From Rhizobiales bacterium Y(2018) (lineage in GTDB: Bacteria > Pseudomonadota > Alphaproteobacteria > Rhizobiales > Aestuariivirgaceae): a stretch of DNA of 64,000 nt. Shown here piece after piece: positions 1 through 7,464 of the stretch (position 1 is the stretch's first letter; each line of letters starts with the position of its first letter). The notes under the pieces are model-generated. The model saw only the letters and a program-made list of their open reading frames with translations, made no database searches and was not told the DNA's origin. Where the stretch lies: the NCBI GenBank assembly GCA_005502925.1, contig SCPD01000015.1, positions 62,001 to 126,000 of the forward strand, in the 5' to 3' direction. The translations under genes were made by a program, and so were the position numbers.

Positions 1-907
1 AATATCCCCAGTCCTGGAAGTTGTGCTGCCCACCGGGGCCCGTCGGCGACTTGACGATGCCGTATTTCAGATCCGGCGCTTCCGCTTTGAGCTTGCCGAG
101 CACCTCTGCCGCCATGTTCTGCACGGCAATGCTGCCACGCACGAACAGATCCTGCCCCTCTTGAGCGGAATAGTTGCCGATCGGAGCGATCAGCTTCTCG
201 TCGAACAGCGCCTTCAGCCACTTCATCGTGTGGACCGAGGCATCGTCATCCACGCGAGGTTTTCCGCTCTTGTCCAGGAGATCCCCACCCATCGACCACA
301 GGAACGGCAGATAGCTTTGATAGCCGAGCTTGGCCGCCGCGACCGGAATATTGCCCGGGGTCTCGACGCCGCTCGCCTTCAGCTTGCGAAGCGTCTCGAC
401 CAGATCGTCCATCGTCCAGTCATCGGTGGGATATTTGACACCAGCCTTGTCGAACATGTCCTTGTTGTAGAGCCACATGCGCGGACTGGTCGCGAACGGG
501 ACACCGACCTGCATCTCGCCGAAATGGGCGACGGTCCAGAGTGGACCATATCCACCCTTCACCTGATCGGACCAACCGGCGGCATCGATATCCACGAATT
601 TTTTGTTGTAGATGAAGGCCGGCGAGAACGCGTCGACCATGTAGCTGACGCAGGGCGGGTTGCCGCTGGCAAAGGCCGCCGTATAGGCCTCGTTCCAAGT
701 GTTCCAGGGGGTGATCACATGATCGATCTTCACGCCGGGATGTGCTTTTTCGAATTCGGCAATGTACGGAGACCAAAGGGCAGCCTCGTCCGCGCTGTGC
801 GGGGCCTTCCAGAACCCGATTGTTTTTGTCTCCTCGGATGAGGCCGAGCTCACCAAAAGCAACGAGCCGACAGCCCCCAGGAGCCCGACAATCGTCCTGC
901 ACTTCAT
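1..907 (-). CDS. ABC transporter sugar-type substrate-binding protein (3' end cut by window)
   Basis: About 302 residues of a family-1 extracellular solute-binding protein. It starts at ATG 905-907, and its C-terminus runs off the left edge of the window. The N-terminus (MKCRTIVGLLGAVGSLLLVS then SA, SS, EE) is a typical Sec signal peptide. The mature part has the hallmarks of sugar-binding proteins: a WNTWNEAYTAAFASGNPP stretch, WLYNKDMFDKAG, and alternating hydrophobic and Trp/Gly segments. It would capture a carbohydrate in the periplasm and pass it to membrane permeases, which would lie further left. It is divergent from a PIG-L-type deacetylase, with possible operators between them, which suggests an acetylated sugar or glycoside as substrate (inference). 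Confidence 0.85.
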   Translation of the reverse strand, partial: MKCRTIVGLLGAVGSLLLVSSASSEETKTIGFWKAPHSADEAALWSPYIAEFEKAHPGVKIDHVITPWNTWNEAYTAAFASGNPPCVSYMVDAFSPAFIYNKKFVDIDAAGWSDQVKGGYGPLWTVAHFGEMQVGVPFATSPRMWLYNKDMFDKAGVKYPTDDWTMDDLVETLRKLKASGVETPGNIPVAAAKLGYQSYLPFLWSMGGDLLDKSGKPRVDDDASVHTMKWLKALFDEKLIAPIGNYSAQEGQDLFVRGSIAVQNMAAEVLGKLKAEAPDLKYGIVKSPTGPGGQHNFQDWGY

Positions 908-970
908 GCGATCCACCCTTTTCTTGCAAGACATCGCTTGGCGAGATCACCAGGCGGCATCCGTCATTTT

Positions 971-1056
971 GCGACAATGTACAATGACATTTACAATCAT
1001 GAAAAGGATGCTTGTCAATTTTTTTATAGCAACGTATGACATTCTACAATGTAGAA
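971..1056. promoter_or_regulatory. Divergent promoter/operator region
   Basis: Two related motifs lie between the divergent binding-protein and deacetylase genes: ATGACATTTACAAT near 985-998 and ATGACATTCTACAAT near 1036-1050. The second merges into a perfect inverted repeat, TTCTACA-A-TGTAGAA (1042-1056). A third element, ACAATGTACAAT, lies at 974-985. A plausible sigma-70 promoter for the plus-strand gene is TTGTCA (1012-1017), 17 bp, TATGAC (1035-1040), with the palindrome immediately downstream of the -10. This layout suits a repressor. GntR- or LacI-type regulators use sites of this kind, but no regulator gene is adjacent inside the window. Confidence 0.5.
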
Positions 1057-1134
1057 ATCTTGACTGACTTCCGGGGGAGGCGCGCAATCGGTCAGTCGAA
1101 GCAGACGCGCATAAGGATTTTTGGAGCAACTTAC

Positions 1135-1890
1135 TTGGCACGCATTCTCGCAATACATGCACATCCTGACGATATCGAGTTCCTCGCCGCAGGTACTTTG
1201 GCGCTTTTGGCCGACACGGGAAATCACGATATCGTCTTCTCTACGCTGACCAGCGGCGACAAGGGATCGCACGACCTGTCGGCGCCGGAGATATCGGCAC
1301 TGCGCCGGAAGGAGGCGGCCTCCGCGGCGGCGGTCATCGGCGCGCAGTATCTGCCCGGAGATTTCCTGGACCAGGAAATCTTCTCGGATAACGCGTCTCG
1401 GCACGCCGTGGTGGAGCTGCTGCGAAAGACCCGCCCCGACATCGTCCTGACGGCATCGCCCGTAGACTACTCCCCGGATCACGAGGCGACGAGTTTGCTC
1501 GTGCGCGACGCCTGCTTTGCGGCAGGTTCACCCAATTACAAGACGGACTCGCCTTCTATCGACGGAATCCCCGAGCTCTACCTGATGGATCCGCTGGGCG
1601 GCATCGACCGCAGCGGCGACCTGATCGATCCCGATTTCATTGTCGATATCACCGACAAGATCGCGGTCAAACGCGCGATGCTCGAGCATCACCAGTCACA
1701 GCGTGCCTGGCTGAAGGCCCACCACCATATGGATGATTATGTGAATCAAATGGAGATATGGTCGGCCGAGCGTGGCAAGCGCATAGGGGTTGCGTTTGGC
1801 GAAGGGTTCAGGCGATATCGCGGCCATCCGTTTCCCCAGAATTTTCAGCTTGAAAGCTTCCTTGCGGACCGCCTGGTCAAACGGGCCTAG
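1135..1890 (+). CDS. PIG-L/LmbE family deacetylase
   Basis: A 251-residue protein of the PIG-L (LmbE-like) zinc deacetylase family, which removes acetyl groups from N-acetylglucosamine-type amino sugars. The signature AIHAHPDDIEF lies at the very start, giving the AHPDD zinc-site motif, and a later SPDHEATS supplies a further His. I chose TTG 1135 as start because GGAG (1123-1126) sits 8 bp before it and the family begins directly at this strand. The open frame extends back to 1036, but that part has no family resemblance and covers the operator. The gene is divergent from a sugar-type ABC binding protein, so a role in catabolism of an imported N-acetylated sugar is likely (inference). It is convergent with the GNAT gene, 7 bp away. 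Confidence 0.8.
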   Translation: MARILAIHAHPDDIEFLAAGTLALLADTGNHDIVFSTLTSGDKGSHDLSAPEISALRRKEAASAAAVIGAQYLPGDFLDQEIFSDNASRHAVVELLRKTRPDIVLTASPVDYSPDHEATSLLVRDACFAAGSPNYKTDSPSIDGIPELYLMDPLGGIDRSGDLIDPDFIVDITDKIAVKRAMLEHHQSQRAWLKAHHHMDDYVNQMEIWSAERGKRIGVAFGEGFRRYRGHPFPQNFQLESFLADRLVKRA

Positions 1891-1897
1891 CGAACGA

Positions 1898-2380
1898 TTA
1901 CCGCGCCAGTTCCTTGAGTGCATTTTCGGGAAAGCTGAAATAGACCGCCGGCCGCACCACGCCGCCGAGTTCCTCATAGAGCTTGCGCGCCCCTTCATTG
2001 GCGACATCGGTGGCGAGGTCGATGCGGCTGATGCCCTGTTCCAGCGCGAAGCCGGCAATGAAGCGCATCATCGAGCGGCCCAGCCCCTGGCCGCGCCTCT
2101 CGGCGCGCACGAACAGGTCCTTGACGAAGATCAGCCCCTTCAGGTCGCGCCCCGGGCGCAGCACCGCGAAGCAGCCGAGCCCCGCGGGCTCGTCGCCCGT
2201 GAAACAGAGGACGAAACGCGTGCCCTCCTGCGTCCGGATCGTCGCCTCGGCCATGACGGCATAGGCTGCCGGCGCGGGCAGGACCTCGCCTGGCCGGTAA
2301 AACTCATCCATCAGCCGCAGAAGCCCGGCGACGGTTTCACTATCGGCAAGGGTCGCGAGACGGAGGATAGTCCGCCTCAG
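1898..2380 (-). CDS. GNAT family N-acetyltransferase (start uncertain)
   Basis: The core from ATG 2311 encodes 137 residues with GNAT motif A, LFVRAERRGQGLGRSMM (acetyl-CoA pyrophosphate loop R-x-x-G-x-G), and a C-terminal ANEGARKLYEELGG. The frame stays open upstream of that ATG and reads TILRLATLADSETVAGLLRL. This is the expected first strand and helix of a GNAT fold, so the true start is probably upstream. No ATG, GTG or TTG exists there. The only near-cognate codon is CTG 2378-2380, which overlaps the stop of the fliJ-like gene (CTGA). I list the longer form (160 residues). The substrate cannot be inferred. It follows fliJ on the same strand and may be co-transcribed with it. Confidence 0.7.
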   Translation of the reverse strand: MRRTILRLATLADSETVAGLLRLMDEFYRPGEVLPAPAAYAVMAEATIRTQEGTRFVLCFTGDEPAGLGCFAVLRPGRDLKGLIFVKDLFVRAERRGQGLGRSMMRFIAGFALEQGISRIDLATDVANEGARKLYEELGGVVRPAVYFSFPENALKELAR

Positions 2381-2772
2381 CTCATAGCCTGGCGCGGCGC
2401 AAAGCCGGTCGGCGCGCCGCGTGAGGCGGGACGATGGTCGAGTTCCTTCTCGGCCAGGAGCTCGAGCTTGCGCAATTCGGCTTCCTCTTCCTGGAGGAGG
2501 CTCTGCGCGCTCGACTGCTGGTCTTTCAGGTCGCCGACGGTCTTGAGGATATTGTCGCGCCGTCCGCGCGTCGACTTGGCGGCCATCGAATAGTTGAAAT
2601 GGGCGGGATCGTTGACGCCGGTGCGCTGTTCCTCGATCTTCATCTGCGCGTCGAGATCGTCATATTTGCGCATCAGATCCGCGATCATCGCTTCGATATC
2701 AGCGACCTGCCGGCGTTTTTCTTCTGTGCGGAAGCGGTGCAGCCTGAGAAGCGTCTCACGGGACGAACGCAT
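2377..2772 (-). CDS. fliJ: FliJ-like flagellar export coiled-coil protein
   Basis: A 131-residue, highly charged and almost entirely helical protein beginning MRSSRETLLRLHRFRTEEKR. The heptad-like pattern of RVADIEAMIADLMRKYDD and LLQEEEAELRKLELLAEKEL predicts a coiled coil. Length and N-terminus match FliJ, the soluble stalk protein that couples the FliI ATPase to the flagellar export gate. In several alphaproteobacteria fliI-fliJ lies beside ctrA, and here it is divergent from ctrA across a 316-bp control region. No fliI is present in the window, which is unusual. Annotation rests on size, composition and position, because FliJ sequences are poorly conserved. Confidence 0.7.
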   Translation of the reverse strand: MRSSRETLLRLHRFRTEEKRRQVADIEAMIADLMRKYDDLDAQMKIEEQRTGVNDPAHFNYSMAAKSTRGRRDNILKTVGDLKDQQSSAQSLLQEEEAELRKLELLAEKELDHRPASRGAPTGFAPRQAMS

Positions 2773-3088
2773 ATAACCCTCTTATACTCAACACACGGGT
2801 GCCCGGTAGCGCGAGTGCCCCCCGCCCTCCCTAGGCATAGGAATACGAATCAACTAACTTGGAGATTCGAACCTCTGGAGCCCATACTGGGCCCGTAACC
2901 TTAAGACCGGGTAAATCCGGGCTTCCGGCACCGGGGGGAACAGTGATCTTGAGTCAGGTTTATTAGATTTTGTTAACCTTTCCGGGCGTATGTTAACGAT
3001 CAACGTTAACTGAACGTTTCACGGCGAGGTTTCTTAGGATTCGCGGGCCGTGGGGCGTCGCAGTCCGGGGCGGATGAAGGGGATACGC
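2773..3088. promoter_or_regulatory. ctrA control region with GTTAAC half-sites and GANTC sites
   Basis: A 316-bp non-coding interval between fliJ (minus) and ctrA (plus). It contains three GTTAAC elements (2972-2977, 2992-2997, 3005-3010). The TTAAC they carry is the CtrA half-site, and the first is part of TTAG-N6-TTAACC, one base short of the ideal N7 spacing. Four GANTC (CcrM methylation) sites lie at 2847-2851, 2864-2868, 2951-2955 and 3038-3042. In Caulobacter the ctrA promoter is controlled by GANTC methylation and by CtrA itself, so the same logic is likely here. A GCCC-ATACT-GGGC hairpin near 2879-2891 has no known role. Confidence 0.6.
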
Positions 3089-3799
3089 ATGAGAGTTCTG
3101 CTGATCGAGGACGATACAGCGACGGCCCAGAGCATCGAGCTGATGCTCAAGTCGGAAGGGTTCAATGTCTATACCACCGATCTTGGTGAAGAGGGCGTCG
3201 ATCTCGGCAAGCTCTATGATTATGACATCATTCTTCTCGACCTGAACCTGCCCGACATGTCGGGCTATGAAGTGCTGAAGACGCTCAGGGTCAGCAAGGT
3301 GAACACGCCGATCCTCATCCTGTCCGGCTTGGCCGGCATCGAGGACAAGGTGCGTGGTCTCGGCTTCGGCGCCGACGATTACATGACCAAGCCCTTCCAC
3401 AAGGACGAGCTCGTCGCCCGCATTCATGCCGTGGTGCGCCGTTCCAAGGGCCATGCCCAGTCGGTCATCACCACCGGCGACCTCCTCGTCAATCTCGACA
3501 CCAAGACCGTCGAAGTCGGCGGCCAGCGCGTGCACCTGACCGGCAAGGAATACCAGATGCTTGAGCTGCTCTCGCTGCGCAAGGGCACCACCCTCACCAA
3601 GGAGATGTTCCTCAATCATCTCTATGGCGGCATGGACGAGCCCGAGCTCAAGATCATCGACGTGTTCATCTGCAAATTGCGCAAGAAGCTCGCGACCGCC
3701 GCGGGCGGCAAGAATTTCATCGAGACGGTGTGGGGCCGCGGCTATGTGCTGCGCGAGGGCGCGTCGCAGGAAGACGACGACATGCGCGAAAGCGCCTGA
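3089..3799 (+). CDS. ctrA: Cell-cycle response regulator CtrA
   Basis: A 236-residue OmpR-class regulator nearly identical in pattern to rhizobial CtrA. The receiver domain (1-120) begins [20 protein letters not shown], with phospho-acceptor D51 in [10 protein letters not shown] and the conserved K in [11 protein letters not shown]. The C-terminal winged helix (about 125-225) contains [18 protein letters not shown] and [14 protein letters not shown], the CtrA recognition helix. ATG 3089 is preferred over an upstream in-frame start because AAGGGG lies just before it and every known CtrA starts here. CtrA binds TTAA-N7-TTAA and controls division, flagellar and envelope genes. ChpT, its phosphodonor, is encoded nearby (5009-5674), and a putative CtrA box lies upstream of eipA. 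Confidence 0.97.
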   Translation: MRVLLIEDDTATAQSIELMLKSEGFNVYTTDLGEEGVDLGKLYDYDIILLDLNLPDMSGYEVLKTLRVSKVNTPILILSGLAGIEDKVRGLGFGADDYMTKPFHKDELVARIHAVVRRSKGHAQSVITTGDLLVNLDTKTVEVGGQRVHLTGKEYQMLELLSLRKGTTLTKEMFLNHLYGGMDEPELKIIDVFICKLRKKLATAAGGKNFIETVWGRGYVLREGASQEDDDMRESA

Positions 3800-3829
3800 C
3801 CGGTTTGAATGCAGAAGGGGTTGAGAGGT

Positions 3830-3861
3830 CCCGGTGCCGCAAGGCGCCGGGATTTTCTTTT
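3830..3861 (+). terminator. Rho-independent terminator of ctrA
   Basis: CCCGGTGCC (3830-3838), loop GCAA, GGCGCCGGG (3843-3851), then ATTTTCTTTT. The stem is 9 bp with one G-T pair and a GNRA-like loop, followed by a T-rich tract, 31 bp after the ctrA stop. Confidence 0.85.
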
Positions 3862-3891
3862 GGGTCCGGTGCCGACTTTCGAGCGAGGCCT

Positions 3892-5052
3892 TCAGCTGCC
3901 GGCCGGAATCAGCTGTATCAACAACCGCGCGAGTTCGGTTTGCCGGCGGCATCCTGTCTTGCCGAGCACGTTTTTCACCTGATTGCGCACGGTCGCGATG
4001 CTCTTGCCGTCAGCGTGCGCGATCTGCTCGATCGTCTGGCCGGCCGCGATCCGCGCGGTGACCACCGCCTCGGTCGGTGTCAGGTCAAACAATGCCTGCA
4101 ACAGCGCGGTCGCGCGCGTCGGCTCGTTGGAGGCCTTTGTCAAGATGAGGATGGCCGCCGCCCGGCCGAACAGGTCATGGGCGGCGCGGCGGATCGGCAC
4201 GATATGCAGAACGCCGGGGAGGCTCCTCTCGCCGGCCACGATCGGCAAGGATCGGAAGCCCTGTTCCGTGGCGATTAAACCGAGTGCGTTTTGCAACAGC
4301 CCGTCGGCGCGACGGTCCAACAAGGCGATGCGGTCGCCGCCACGGCTCGTCCACACATCCGCTTCCGCGTCGAACTCGGGGTTGGCGACGAGCACCACCC
4401 CCGTCTCGGTGACGGCGCAGGCCGCGAGCCCGAGGGCCGAAATCGTCTCGACCGCCGTCCTGGCGCGTTCGAACAACAAGCGCATCGATATCAGGGATAA
4501 GCGTGCAAGATGGGCACGCAGACCATCGAGCCGCGCGATCGCCGCCGCGTCGAAGGTTCCGTGCGCCGCCCGGCGCTCGATATTCAGGACGACCGCCTCC
4601 CCGCCCGGATAATGAATAGCGGTCGCGGCGCCGCTTCCATAACCGCGTGGGACGAGGATTTCCGTATAGAGCGGTTCACGTGCGATTTCGCTCGGGCTGA
4701 ACACATGGGCATCGGTCACAAACCCCGAATGCCTGGCCGCAAGCAATCGCTGCGTCCGCGGATTCGACGCGCCCGGAAATCGCTTGAAAATGAGTTGCCA
4801 GGTCTCGGCGAAGTCGGCGGAGGTCGCGACCATCCGCACGGTGTTCATCTGTACCGTCGACAGGAGTGCCGCCTCGCTCGCGACGGAATCTGCTATCTGC
4901 GCGATGACTCTCGTCCAAAGCTCCGGCAGCACCGAAGCTTCATAGATGCGGTCTACGAGATCGTCTACCGCGGCGCCGACGATCGACGAGCGCCCCGGCA
5001 AGACGGCATCACGCGCCGACGGCAACCGGATTCGTGGCTTCAGCGATCGCAC
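3892..5052 (-). CDS. LuxR-type helix-turn-helix transcriptional regulator
   Basis: A 386-residue protein with a C-terminal LuxR/GerE helix-turn-helix: LTPTEAVVTARIAAGQTIEQ, then IAHADGKSIATVRNQVKNVL and GKTGCRRQTELARLL. The roughly 310-residue N-terminal part (VDDLVDRIYEASVLPELWTR; LVPRGYGSGAATAIHYPGG) resembles the PAS/GAF-like sensor of stand-alone LuxR regulators common in rhizobia. Its ligand is unknown. The chosen start overlaps the end of chpT by 44 bp on the same strand; TTG 4999-5001 is an alternative without overlap. It lies between ctrA and chpT, which are usually closer together, so it looks like an insertion into the cell-cycle locus. Convergent with ctrA. Confidence 0.8.
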   Translation of the reverse strand: MRSLKPRIRLPSARDAVLPGRSSIVGAAVDDLVDRIYEASVLPELWTRVIAQIADSVASEAALLSTVQMNTVRMVATSADFAETWQLIFKRFPGASNPRTQRLLAARHSGFVTDAHVFSPSEIAREPLYTEILVPRGYGSGAATAIHYPGGEAVVLNIERRAAHGTFDAAAIARLDGLRAHLARLSLISMRLLFERARTAVETISALGLAACAVTETGVVLVANPEFDAEADVWTSRGGDRIALLDRRADGLLQNALGLIATEQGFRSLPIVAGERSLPGVLHIVPIRRAAHDLFGRAAAILILTKASNEPTRATALLQALFDLTPTEAVVTARIAAGQTIEQIAHADGKSIATVRNQVKNVLGKTGCRRQTELARLLIQLIPAGS

Positions 5053-5674
5053 TCACCACCACATCGGCGCCATCGAGCGCGAGCGACAGCGGCATGCCGG
5101 CCGCCTCGGCAAGGCGTTTGGTGTAATAGGGCTGGATCAGCCGCGCATCGATCTCCTCGAGGGGGGCTGCCCCTTTCAGCACCTGGTCGGTCTTCTCGAA
5201 AATCTTGGCGCCCTCGCCGGTGGCCCGGATGGTGAAGCCGCCTTCGATCGCTTCCGCCTTGACCACGCCGCCGCGCGGAATGGAGCCCATGGCGATCAGC
5301 ATCATGTTGAGCAGGAGCTTGACCTGCTGCTTGGGCCGGTTCTCGCGCGGCACCTGCCAGTCGAGCTTGATCTTCTCCTCGCCGACAAAGGCCTTGGCGA
5401 CGTCACCCGCCTCGCCCATGTCGATGATGGCGCCGGCCGAGCCCGCAGCGCCAAAGGCGATGCGGCAGAATTTGAGCTTGGCCGAGGCCTGCTTTGCCGA
5501 TTTACGCACCAGGTCCATGGCCATGACGCGCATCGCCTCGTCGTCCTCGACCTCGAGCAGCTCGAGACCGTTGGTGATGGCGCCGACCGGCGAGATGACG
5601 TCATGGCAGACTCGGCTGCACAGAAGGGCGGCAAGGTCGAGATCGCTCAAGAGGCTCTGCTGCATCGGCGGCAC
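5009..5674 (-). CDS. chpT: Histidine phosphotransferase ChpT
   Basis: A 221-residue ChpT: a DHp-like helical hairpin followed by a degenerate ATPase-like fold. The phospho-accepting H24 sits in LCSRVCHDVISPVGAITNGL, the classic ChpT H-box. The C-terminal part (VKAEAIEGGFTIRATGEGAK, YYTKRLAEAAGMPLSLAL) lacks the nucleotide-binding boxes of a true kinase, as expected. ChpT passes phosphate from CckA to CtrA and CpdR. It lies about 1.2 kb from ctrA, with a GANTC site (5694-5698) in its upstream region. Upstream it is divergent from cysQ, and eipA follows cysQ, a neighbourhood reminiscent of the Brucella ctrA-chpT-eipA locus (from memory). Confidence 0.93.
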   Translation of the reverse strand: MPPMQQSLLSDLDLAALLCSRVCHDVISPVGAITNGLELLEVEDDEAMRVMAMDLVRKSAKQASAKLKFCRIAFGAAGSAGAIIDMGEAGDVAKAFVGEEKIKLDWQVPRENRPKQQVKLLLNMMLIAMGSIPRGGVVKAEAIEGGFTIRATGEGAKIFEKTDQVLKGAAPLEEIDARLIQPYYTKRLAEAAGMPLSLALDGADVVVSAIAEATNPVAVGA

Positions 5675-5777
5675 ATATCCTGAAGGTAAGGGTGATTCGT
5701 GTGACCGTTTTACCAGATCGAGGTGAATAATTCCGCATTGACCGATGCGCGCGCTTCAGGGCATAGCGGCGCCCATC

Positions 5778-6575
5778 ATGACCGCTCAAGCCTCCCTCTC
5801 GTCCCACCTCCTGGCACTTGCCGACCTCGCTCTGGCGGCCGGCCGGGAAATCATGACCATCTATGCCAGGCCCGTGGTCGCCCGCGAGAAGGCCGACCTG
5901 ACGCCGGTGACCGAGGCCGACGAGGCGGCCGAAAAGATCATCCTCGCCGGCCTCAAGGCCCAGGACGGCGGAACACCCGTAATATCCGAGGAAGCCGCGG
6001 CGGCAGGCTTCATCCCCAAGACCGACCAGCGTTTCTATCTCGTCGACCCGCTCGACGGCACCAAGGAATTCCTCAGCCGCAACGGCGAGTTCACCGTCAA
6101 TATCGCGCTCGTCGACACCGGCATCCCGGTCGCCGGCATCGTCTATGCACCCGCCATCGGGCGCATTTTCTGCGGCGAACAGGGCCTGGGCGCCTTCGAG
6201 GCCAGGATGGAAGGCGAGCAGGATCTTTCGCTCTGCGCCTGGCGGCCGCTCAAGGCACGTAAAGCGGCGCCCGAAGGCCCAGTCGTCGTCGCCAGCCGCT
6301 CGCATCGCGACGAGCGCACCGAGGCCTATCTCAAGGGCCTGAAGGTGAAGAAGATCGTTTCCGCCGGCTCCTCGCTCAAATTCTGCCTCCTCGCCGCCGG
6401 CGAGGCCGATCTCTATCCGCGCTTCGGCCGCACCATGGAATGGGACACGGCGGCGGGCCATGCCGTCCTTGCCGCCGCCGGCGGCCATGTCGAGGTGGAA
6501 ACCGGCGATCCCCTCCGTTACGGCAAGTCAGAGCGCGGTTACGACAACCCGGCCTTCATCGCCAGGGGCGCCTGA
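5778..6575 (+). CDS. cysQ: 3'(2'),5'-bisphosphate nucleotidase CysQ
   Basis: A 265-residue member of the lithium-sensitive inositol-monophosphatase superfamily. Metal-site motifs are VTEADEAAE, VISEEAAAAG, the signature VDPLDGTKEFLSRNGEFTVN and the C-terminal EWDTAAGHAVLAAAGG. The TKEF variant after DPLDG is typical of CysQ, which removes the 3'-phosphate from adenosine bisphosphate (PAP/PAPS) formed during sulfate assimilation and 4'-phosphopantetheine transfer. An in-frame ATG exists at 5745. I chose 5778 because alignment-like similarity begins there, but neither start has a strong ribosome site. A sulfate importer operon lies elsewhere in the window (52.4-56.2 kb). Confidence 0.92.
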   Translation: MTAQASLSSHLLALADLALAAGREIMTIYARPVVAREKADLTPVTEADEAAEKIILAGLKAQDGGTPVISEEAAAAGFIPKTDQRFYLVDPLDGTKEFLSRNGEFTVNIALVDTGIPVAGIVYAPAIGRIFCGEQGLGAFEARMEGEQDLSLCAWRPLKARKAAPEGPVVVASRSHRDERTEAYLKGLKVKKIVSAGSSLKFCLLAAGEADLYPRFGRTMEWDTAAGHAVLAAAGGHVEVETGDPLRYGKSERGYDNPAFIARGA

Positions 6576-6586
6576 ACACCGCCATT

Positions 6587-6603
6587 TTAGCGCCCTGTTA
6601 ACC
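6587..6603. promoter_or_regulatory. Putative CtrA box upstream of eipA
   Basis: TTAG (6587-6590), CGCCCTG (7 bp), TTAACC (6598-6603): one mismatch from the full CtrA consensus TTAA-N7-TTAACC with exact spacing. It starts 12 bp after the cysQ stop and 160 bp before the eipA start. GANTC sites follow at 6637-6641 and 6688-6692. Confidence 0.65.
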
Positions 6604-6762
6604 AAAAGAACGCCACTTTGTCGGGCTGAAATCCGCGACTCAAAGCTGCCACAAGCGGCGCTTAGAGTAAGGTTTCGTAACAGGTGGGATTCAAGCAGGT
6701 CGGATGGCCAGGACACCGCGTCGCGGGAGTGCCGGTTGGGTGACGTGCTGAAGGAGTTGTGC

Positions 6763-7356
6763 ATGAGCAAGATTATCGACCGTCGCCAAGCCCTGGCGCT
6801 ACTGGGCATGGGTCTCGCCGCCGGTGTCGCGGGCTTCGGGCCCGCCGAAGCGGCCACCAAGCGCAAGCAACAGACCTACTCGTCCGACGAGATTCTCGAT
6901 GCCGGACAAAAATTCTTCGGCAAGACCACCCGCGGCGTCGCCGAGGCGGTCGAATATGTGTTTTCCAACCAAGGCGAGCCCACGGCCTATATCGTCGGCG
7001 AGGAGGGCTCCGGCGCCCTGGTCGGCGGCCTGCGTTATGGTGAGGGCGTGATCTACTACAAGAACGGCACCCGCCAGAAGGTTTATTGGCAGGGTCCCTC
7101 GGTCGGGTTCGATTTCGGCGGCAACGGCTCGCGCACTTTGGTGCTGGTCTATAATTCCTCCGCCCCGCGCGACCTCTATGACGAGCGCTTTGGCGGCGTC
7201 GAAGGCTCGGCCTATCTGGTCGGCGGACTGGGCGTGAATTTCCAGAAGAACCGGGATATAATACTGGCTCCCATCCGCACTGGCGTGGGCGCCCGGCTCG
7301 GGGCCAATGTCGGCTATCTCAAATATACGAGAAAGCCGACCTGGAACCCGTTCTGA
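6763..7356 (+). CDS. eipA: Envelope integrity protein EipA (DUF1134)
   Basis: A 197-residue secreted protein of the DUF1134 family. The start is ATG 6763 with AAGGAG at 6751-6756. A signal peptide (DRRQALALLGMGLAAGVAGF ending AEA) is followed by the small beta-barrel domain: YSSDEILDAGQKFFGKTTRG, then GEGVIYYKNGTRQKVYWQGP, SVGFDFGGNGSRTLVLVYNS and a C-terminal IRTGVGARLGANVGYLKYTR. The Brucella homologue EipA is periplasmic, needed for envelope integrity, and a CtrA target (established, from memory). A near-perfect CtrA box upstream (6587-6603) and the nearby ctrA/chpT genes support the same regulation here. The signal has an RR pair, but Tat export is uncertain. Confidence 0.9.
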   Translation: MSKIIDRRQALALLGMGLAAGVAGFGPAEAATKRKQQTYSSDEILDAGQKFFGKTTRGVAEAVEYVFSNQGEPTAYIVGEEGSGALVGGLRYGEGVIYYKNGTRQKVYWQGPSVGFDFGGNGSRTLVLVYNSSAPRDLYDERFGGVEGSAYLVGGLGVNFQKNRDIILAPIRTGVGARLGANVGYLKYTRKPTWNPF

Positions 7357-7464
7357 GCCGGTTGTGGAGCGATTTAGCCGTCGCTCCGCCACATTTGCCA
7401 CGCTATGGTGGGTCGGAAGGCCTCGCTTCGGCGAGGTTTGAGGCGGCGTGGCGTAGAGGATTTT

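Noticed and set aside
2861-2875. tRNA T-arm-like sequence GGAGATTCGAACCTC
   Set aside because: Only three pairs of the T-stem can form, and there are no acceptor, D or anticodon arms at the right spacing on either strand.
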